Source: Akkermansia muciniphila (lineage in GTDB: Bacteria > Verrucomicrobiota > Verrucomicrobiia > Limisphaerales > UBA9464). Taken from it: a DNA stretch of 64,000 nt. Under the pieces are notes generated by a model. It was not told the origin of the DNA, did not search any database, and saw only the letters and a list, made by a program, of their open reading frames with translations. How positions within the stretch are numbered: the first letter of the stretch is position 1; each line of letters starts with the position of its first letter. The stretch lies in contig CAMAUY010000001.1 in the NCBI GenBank assembly GCA_945861565.1, forward strand, positions 1 to 64,000. The letters run 5' to 3'. Shown one piece after another: positions 58,764 to 64,000 of this stretch. The translations under genes were made by a program, and so were the position numbers.

Positions 58764-59993
58764 TTAAAAGTCCCATTCGACGCCTGCCAGAGCCGTATTG
58801 GCCCGGTAGCTGTCGAGGGGTACATTCGAATGGGTGACGTCGTACAACCCTCGAGCATAGAGACGGAGCTGGTTCGTAATCTGTCGTTCAACCCGTGCCT
58901 CAAGTTCAGCTTCTTCGCGGGCGCGTGGCACGGGATTGAACGGGGATACGAGCTGGCGACGGTAGTCATAGGTGGATCCCTTCACCGCCAGTCGAACGAT
59001 CCAATGCGGCGGACTGAATTTTAGCGTGGCGGCCGCACCCAACCGATCGTAGTCGTAATAGCCCGCAGCATCATCGGTGCGGTGGTTGATAAATCCCCGG
59101 AGAGTGGTGCTCCACCAGCGACGCGAATCCCAGGTTTGTCGCCAGACGAGGTCCGCCCGTTTGTCATCCGTCCCGAGTTGGGTTCCGGGAAATGGATTCC
59201 CGGCAAGGTCGGTTTCCAGTCGGGTATCGTACCAGCGGCGATTCGCGCTCAATCCGATTTCCACGCTGGTGTTTGTGTTGGGTGTCCAGCCCGCCGTCAA
59301 TCGCGGGCCCGCCTCCCAGTAACTGCTGATCGGACTTTCAAAATGCTGGCGGCCTCCCCCCACGGCTGCCTCGAGGAAAAAGTACCTTCCAATTCCCCGT
59401 CGGATCGAGGGCAGTAAATTGAAAAAATGTCCCTGGGTCCGGACGGATCCGATGCGGTCATCGAGATCACTGGCGTCGTATACCTGGTCATTGTAGACAT
59501 GCTGCGCTGCGAACGAAAAAATCCAATCGTCTCTCCACGCCTGCTTGAGGGTTGCCTGGGTGATGAAGTACTGGTCCTTGGTTGCCGACGGTTGATTGGA
59601 ACCCGTACGGATCGAAGCAAGGTAGCGACGATCGTCTCCCGAGAAAAACAGATTGAATTCTGGACCCTTGGCCGGAAGGTAGATCAGGAAAAGATCGGCG
59701 CCTACCGCGACAAAGCCGCTCCCCTGTCGACGTTTCTCAGACAGGAGGACATTATCGGCGTAACCCCCTTCGGAACGTGCCGAAACAATCATGTTCCAGT
59801 CGCGAAATGCGGACGTCTGTTGGAGCGGGTCGATCGTTGTCCATCGAACCGGGATCGGACCTTGGGCGGGTTTGACCGGTGGGGTGGGGCTGGAGTCGAG
59901 CGCGGTAACGACGCCGCCGCAGGCGCGACAAAACAGTACGCCGGTCAGGACGAAGCGGTTGATCCGAAGACCCCCCCGAGGCACCGCCCACAT
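58764..59993 (-). CDS. Predicted outer-membrane beta-barrel protein
   Basis: Alternating hydrophobic/aromatic strands (WSTTLRGFINHRTDDAAGYYDYDRLGAAATLKF; WIVRLAVKGSTYDYRRQ) and terminal ALAGVEWDF. Confidence 0.65.
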   Translation of the reverse strand: MWAVPRGGLRINRFVLTGVLFCRACGGVVTALDSSPTPPVKPAQGPIPVRWTTIDPLQQTSAFRDWNMIVSARSEGGYADNVLLSEKRRQGSGFVAVGADLFLIYLPAKGPEFNLFFSGDDRRYLASIRTGSNQPSATKDQYFITQATLKQAWRDDWIFSFAAQHVYNDQVYDASDLDDRIGSVRTQGHFFNLLPSIRRGIGRYFFLEAAVGGGRQHFESPISSYWEAGPRLTAGWTPNTNTSVEIGLSANRRWYDTRLETDLAGNPFPGTQLGTDDKRADLVWRQTWDSRRWWSTTLRGFINHRTDDAAGYYDYDRLGAAATLKFSPPHWIVRLAVKGSTYDYRRQLVSPFNPVPRAREEAELEARVERQITNQLRLYARGLYDVTHSNVPLDSYRANTALAGVEWDF

Positions 59994-60763
59994 CAGTCGC
60001 CTCCGCGGCGACGTCCCCCCCCGCCGCCCGCACCCGCACTAATGGCTTGGCTATGCTCTTTGAGATCTCGCTTCAAGTCCTCAAGGCGGTCCTGCAATTG
60101 TTCACGGAGCGGGGCGGTCGAGTGGCTGAATTTCTCCTTGTTCACCTGCAAGGCCTCACGCAGGCGTGCCTTCTCCTCAGCCGAGGCTCCCCGGAGCTTT
60201 CGGGTTAATTCCTTCTGCGTGGCCACATAATCGTCGCTGGCCGACCGAAACTCTTTCACCAGACTGTTTAGGGCCTCCGGTAATTTGGCACCGGACGAGC
60301 CCGTCCCAGCCTCGAATCGATCGTCCGTCTTCGACACGATCGAGGATATCTTCTCTTCGGCATGCTCCGGAGACAATTCGACGGGGCGGCTCAGCTTCAA
60401 CGAATCCTCCGATTCCCGCAGCGTTACGGTGACGGGCTCGGATCGGTCTTCGTCTCCCTCGACCTCTGGGAGCTTGCCCGGGTCCTCGACGTCTTCCGTG
60501 CGGGTGGTGACTCGGTTCCGAACCCTTGGAGTTGACGCGCTCGCCGCCGCTGATTTTGCTTTCTCGATATTTACCCGGGTGGCTCGTGTCACCTTTTTTG
60601 AACTACTCTCTGCGGCCGACAAAGAAGCCGAACCGGCAGTAACCCAGACCCAGATGCCGGCCAAGAGGCAGGCCTTCAGCGCTGACCGGAGTGTGCAGGA
60701 ATGGAGCCGAGCGAAAGTCGTCCGGGCATTCAGGCCGGTCTTCATATCGCGCTGTGTCATCAT
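59993..60763 (-). CDS. Secreted coiled-coil hypothetical protein
   Basis: Signal-like N-terminus; charged helices LVKEFRSASDDYVATQKELTRKLRGASAEEKARLREALQVNKEKF..LQDRLEDLKRDLKEHS. Overlaps the beta-barrel start. Confidence 0.65.
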   Translation of the reverse strand: MMTQRDMKTGLNARTTFARLHSCTLRSALKACLLAGIWVWVTAGSASLSAAESSSKKVTRATRVNIEKAKSAAASASTPRVRNRVTTRTEDVEDPGKLPEVEGDEDRSEPVTVTLRESEDSLKLSRPVELSPEHAEEKISSIVSKTDDRFEAGTGSSGAKLPEALNSLVKEFRSASDDYVATQKELTRKLRGASAEEKARLREALQVNKEKFSHSTAPLREQLQDRLEDLKRDLKEHSQAISAGAGGGGGRRRGGD

Positions 60764-60799
60764 TTGCGTTTTCTACCTTTCCTACCACCGGTCACACTT

Positions 60800-60838
60800 G
60801 CGAGCCAAACCCGCGAGCCAAACCCGCGAGCCAAACCT
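60800..60838. repeat. Three tandem 13-bp units gcgagccaaaccc
   Basis: gcgagccaaaccc gcgagccaaaccc gcgagccaaacct. Confidence 0.85.
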
Positions 60839-61223
60839 GTGGACCACAATGGCCATTGGGGGAATCCTTCGCCCGGGCCAAACCCCGCTGTGTTCCACGG
60901 CGCTCAATGGCTCGAATTTACCGGCCACGAAATTCACCCGTCCGACGTCTTCTCGCAAGAGGAATGCCACCTTTTTCACAAACAACGGTAACAGGAAGGC
61001 CCGAATTCATTGGTATTTCTTCATTTCTTGGTCGCCAGACAGGACTGCCCCTGGGGGTATCTCACCAAAATTGATCGCTTTGCTTCGACTGGCTGTGGGT
61101 CTCTCCCCACGCACGTCGGGCGTCAGCACGGGCCCAACCGATGGTTTGCGGAGCAGGGGGGCTGTGTAGGACTACCTTCGAAAACCAATTGCCGGTGGAA
61201 GGACAAACCGGGATGCTGACGCC

Positions 61224-63500
61224 ATGCATGCACCCTCTCTGCGCGGGGCAATTGCCGGCTTGGCAATGGGGGTGCTGGGATTTTATCCGGGAACGGCATC
61301 GGGTCGCGGGACATCGGCCGAGGAGAGATTGGGACCGGCTTCCTTTCGTCGGGACGTCATGGCTGTGCTGGCCAAGGGGGGGTGCAGCAGTGGGGCGTGT
61401 CATGGGAATCGCAATGGCAAGGGCGGCTTTCGGTTATCCCTCCGGGGTGAGGATCCAGAGCAAGATTATACGACTTTGGTGAGCGAGCTCGCGGGCCGCC
61501 GGATTGACCGGGAGGACGCCGGCCAAAGCCTTCTCCTGTTGAAACCGACGGGGCAAGTGCCGCATGAAGGGGGAGTGCGATTCGAAAGTTCATCGTGGGA
61601 ATATCGAGCATTACTGGGTTGGATCGCGGGCGGTGTGACCAATGATCTGGCAACTTCGGCACCGCTCGATCGCCTGGAGGTTCAGCCGCGCGAACAGTTT
61701 GTGCGGGCACCGGATCACACGGTTGCGCTGGCGGTGGTGGCGCATTTTCGAGATGGCACCCGTCGGGACGTGACGCACATGGCGGTGTATGAACCGGCCC
61801 ATCCGATTGTGAGTATTTCAGCGCGGGGACAGGTTCAAGCGAAGCAAGCCGGGGAAACGACCGTTCTCGTCCGCTACCTCGACCAGCAGGCACCAGCCAC
61901 TCTCGCATTCCTGCCGGCACGGGAGCCATTCACCTGGAGCCAGCCTCTTTCACTCAACTCCCTGGATCTGCCGATCTTTAGTAAACTCGAATCGTTGCGC
62001 CTCAATCCGGCGGTGCTTTGCGACGATTCCGTTTTCGTTCGGCGCGCGTTCCTGGACCTGTTGGGTGTCATTCCGACCGCGGCGGAGGCGAGGGCATTTG
62101 TGGCGGACGAAAATTGCGCGAAGCGGGCCCGGCTTGCGGACCGGTTGATGGAACGGCCTGAGTTTGCGGATTTCTGGGCGCTCAAGTGGGCGGACCTTTT
62201 CCGGCTTGAAGAGCGGGCACTCGATCGGAAGGGAGCCCAGCTATTCCGCGAGTGGTTGGCTGCCCGGCTCGCGGATCATACGCCACTGGACGTGTTCGTA
62301 AGGGAGTTACTGACGGCCCGTGGCAGCACCTATGCCGTTCCGGCGGCGAACTGGTTCCGCGCTCATCGAACGCCGATGGAACGGTCCGAGGCAGTGGCCC
62401 AGGTGTTTCTGGGAACCCGGTTGCAGTGCGCCCAGTGTCACAATCATCCCTACGAACGCTGGACCCAGAATGACTACCACGACTGGACGGCGGCATTTGC
62501 ACGGGTGGACTACAAAGTCCTTGAAAATCGACGCCGCGACGGCAACGACAAACACGAGTTCATCGGCGAGCAGTTGATCTATGTAAGGCCGGACGGTGCG
62601 CATAAACACCCGCGAACCAGCCGGAATGCGGAACCCCGTTTGCTCGGCCGGCAGGATCCTCTTGGGGTGAGTGTGGACGAGCCCGCCACGGCGGATCCCC
62701 TCCAGGAATTGGCCACGTGGCTGACCGCTCCGGAGAATCCGCTCTTCGCCCGGGCCCAGGCCAATCGCATCTGGTATCACCTGATGGGGCGCGGCTTGGT
62801 GGATCCGGTGGATGATTTTCGGTCCACCAACCCCGCGTCGCACCCGGCTTTGTTGGAACAGCTCGCGACCGAGCTGGTGCAGTCTGGATTCGATCTGCGT
62901 CACCTGATCCGGAGGATCATGGCGTCGCACACCTATCAGATGGCGGCACAACCTGCCTGCGTCGGCGAGGAGGACGCTCCCAATTACTCCCATTCCGCGC
63001 CGCGCCGCCTGGGGGCTGAGCAATTGCTCGACAGCCTTTCGCAGGCGGCCGGTGTTCCGCTCGAGATCCCTGGCCTGCCGATCGGGACCCGCGCGGCCCA
63101 GTTGCCCGGAGTTCTGGCGGAATCCGGGCGTGGACGGTCCTCCGGAAATTCCGATACCGATCGATTTTTGCTTAGCTTCGGAAAACCACCGCGCTTGATG
63201 ACCAGTGAATGCGAGCGATCGTGCGAGCCGGCGATGAATCAAGTTTTTCAGTTGATCAGCGGGCCGATGATGGACCGTTTCGTCTCAGCTCCGGGTAATT
63301 GTCTCGGCGCTGCCGGCTGGGTGGATCATCCGCCCGGACAACGCCTCGACGACCTGTTTTGGGCGGCATTGAGCCGTGCCCCAAGCCCGCGGGAGTCCGA
63401 GCGGCTGCTGGCCCATGTGTCGGGCGATCCAGCGCGACCGCAGTGGGAGGACATTTTATGGAGCTTGCTCAATGCCAAGGAATTTGTGCTCCGCGAGTAG
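61224..63500 (+). CDS. DUF1549/DUF1553 (PSD1) protein with Ig-like domain
   Basis: VMAVLAKGGCSSGACHGNRNGKGGFRLSLRGEDPEQDYTTLV; RLNPAVLCDDSVFVRRAFLDLLGVIPTAAEARAF; CAQCHNHPYERWTQNDYHDWTAAFARVDYK; NPLFARAQANRIWYHLMGRGLVDPVDDFRSTNP. Confidence 0.93.
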   Translation: MHAPSLRGAIAGLAMGVLGFYPGTASGRGTSAEERLGPASFRRDVMAVLAKGGCSSGACHGNRNGKGGFRLSLRGEDPEQDYTTLVSELAGRRIDREDAGQSLLLLKPTGQVPHEGGVRFESSSWEYRALLGWIAGGVTNDLATSAPLDRLEVQPREQFVRAPDHTVALAVVAHFRDGTRRDVTHMAVYEPAHPIVSISARGQVQAKQAGETTVLVRYLDQQAPATLAFLPAREPFTWSQPLSLNSLDLPIFSKLESLRLNPAVLCDDSVFVRRAFLDLLGVIPTAAEARAFVADENCAKRARLADRLMERPEFADFWALKWADLFRLEERALDRKGAQLFREWLAARLADHTPLDVFVRELLTARGSTYAVPAANWFRAHRTPMERSEAVAQVFLGTRLQCAQCHNHPYERWTQNDYHDWTAAFARVDYKVLENRRRDGNDKHEFIGEQLIYVRPDGAHKHPRTSRNAEPRLLGRQDPLGVSVDEPATADPLQELATWLTAPENPLFARAQANRIWYHLMGRGLVDPVDDFRSTNPASHPALLEQLATELVQSGFDLRHLIRRIMASHTYQMAAQPACVGEEDAPNYSHSAPRRLGAEQLLDSLSQAAGVPLEIPGLPIGTRAAQLPGVLAESGRGRSSGNSDTDRFLLSFGKPPRLMTSECERSCEPAMNQVFQLISGPMMDRFVSAPGNCLGAAGWVDHPPGQRLDDLFWAALSRAPSPRESERLLAHVSGDPARPQWEDILWSLLNAKEFVLRE

Positions 63501-63520
63501 ATTGAAGTAGCCTCGCCGAC

Positions 63521-64000
63521 ATGACCTTTCGTTCCGCCTTTTTTGTCGCCCTCACATGGATTCTTGGCTGGGCGCGGATGGGTGGCGCGGAGAGTCTGCA
63601 GAAACCGAAGGCACCCGTCCCTCAGCCCCCTCCCAATATCATCGTCATCATGACTGATGATCAGGGGTACGGGGAAATGAGTTGCCATGGGAATCCGATC
63701 TTGCGCACGCCCAACATCGATCGGCTCCATGCGGGCAGCGTCCGGTTTACGGACTTTCATGTCAGCCCAACCTGCTCTCCCACGCGCGCCGCGCTTCTGA
63801 CCAGCCGGCATGAATTTCGATCCGGCGTTACGCACACCATTTTCGAGCGAGAGCGGCTCAATCTCTCGGCCCAAACCTTGCCGCAGACGTTGCAATCTGC
63901 CGGCTACGCCACCGGCATCTTCGGAAAATGGCACTTGGGAGATGAAGAAGCCTATCAGCCCCAGCGACGCGGTTTCGACGAAGTATTCATTCACGGCGGG
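63521..64000 (+). CDS. Sulfatase (arylsulfatase A-like), truncated by window end
   Basis: NIIVIMTDDQGYGEMSCHGNPILRTPNIDRLHAGSVRFTDFHVSPTCSPTRAALLTSRHEFRSGV; CSPTR is a Cys-type sulfatase motif. Confidence 0.95.
   Translation, partial: MTFRSAFFVALTWILGWARMGGAESLQKPKAPVPQPPPNIIVIMTDDQGYGEMSCHGNPILRTPNIDRLHAGSVRFTDFHVSPTCSPTRAALLTSRHEFRSGVTHTIFERERLNLSAQTLPQTLQSAGYATGIFGKWHLGDEEAYQPQRRGFDEVFIHGG

Noticed and set aside
60800-60838. 13-bp triplicate as a regulatory array
   Set aside because: Only three units and no clear promoter context; recorded as a simple tandem repeat.

Overview
GC-rich chromosomal window with a Verrucomicrobia/PVC-type gene repertoire: DUF1501, DUF1549/DUF1553 and PVC-type cytochrome proteins, a ThuA fusion, a sulfatase and a Gfo/Idh/MocA oxidoreductase. 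Housekeeping genes include pyrG, rsmD, rlmI-like, rlmN-like, lnt, hprK, tatA/tatC, tRNA-Val(GAC) and a CAT-anticodon tRNA that looks like tRNA-Ile2. The first 10 kb is a surface-glycan locus (GDP-fucose synthase, glycosyltransferase fusion, ABC exporter, GT2, membrane GT). The most exciting candidate is a tight minus-strand operon at about 43.66-46.34 kb. It encodes an acyl carrier protein, a class II aaRS-like amino acid:[carrier protein] ligase and an MBOAT acyltransferase. This resembles a Dlt-type aminoacylation pathway in which the NRPS-like adenylation enzyme is replaced by a tRNA-synthetase-derived ligase. Other notable items are a GHMP-kinase/UDPGP-type nucleotidyltransferase fusion in reversed FKP order, a TatC with a His-rich GHES tetrapeptide-repeat N-terminus, an 8-bp-period operator array over a VapBC-type promoter, and an orphan NRPS-type formyltransferase. 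There are also several interspersed repeat families: a MITE-like element with terminal inverted repeats, nested palindromes, REPs next to a RAYT remnant, and a repeat inside a coding linker. All calls come from reading the sequence and the ORF translations. No database search was run.
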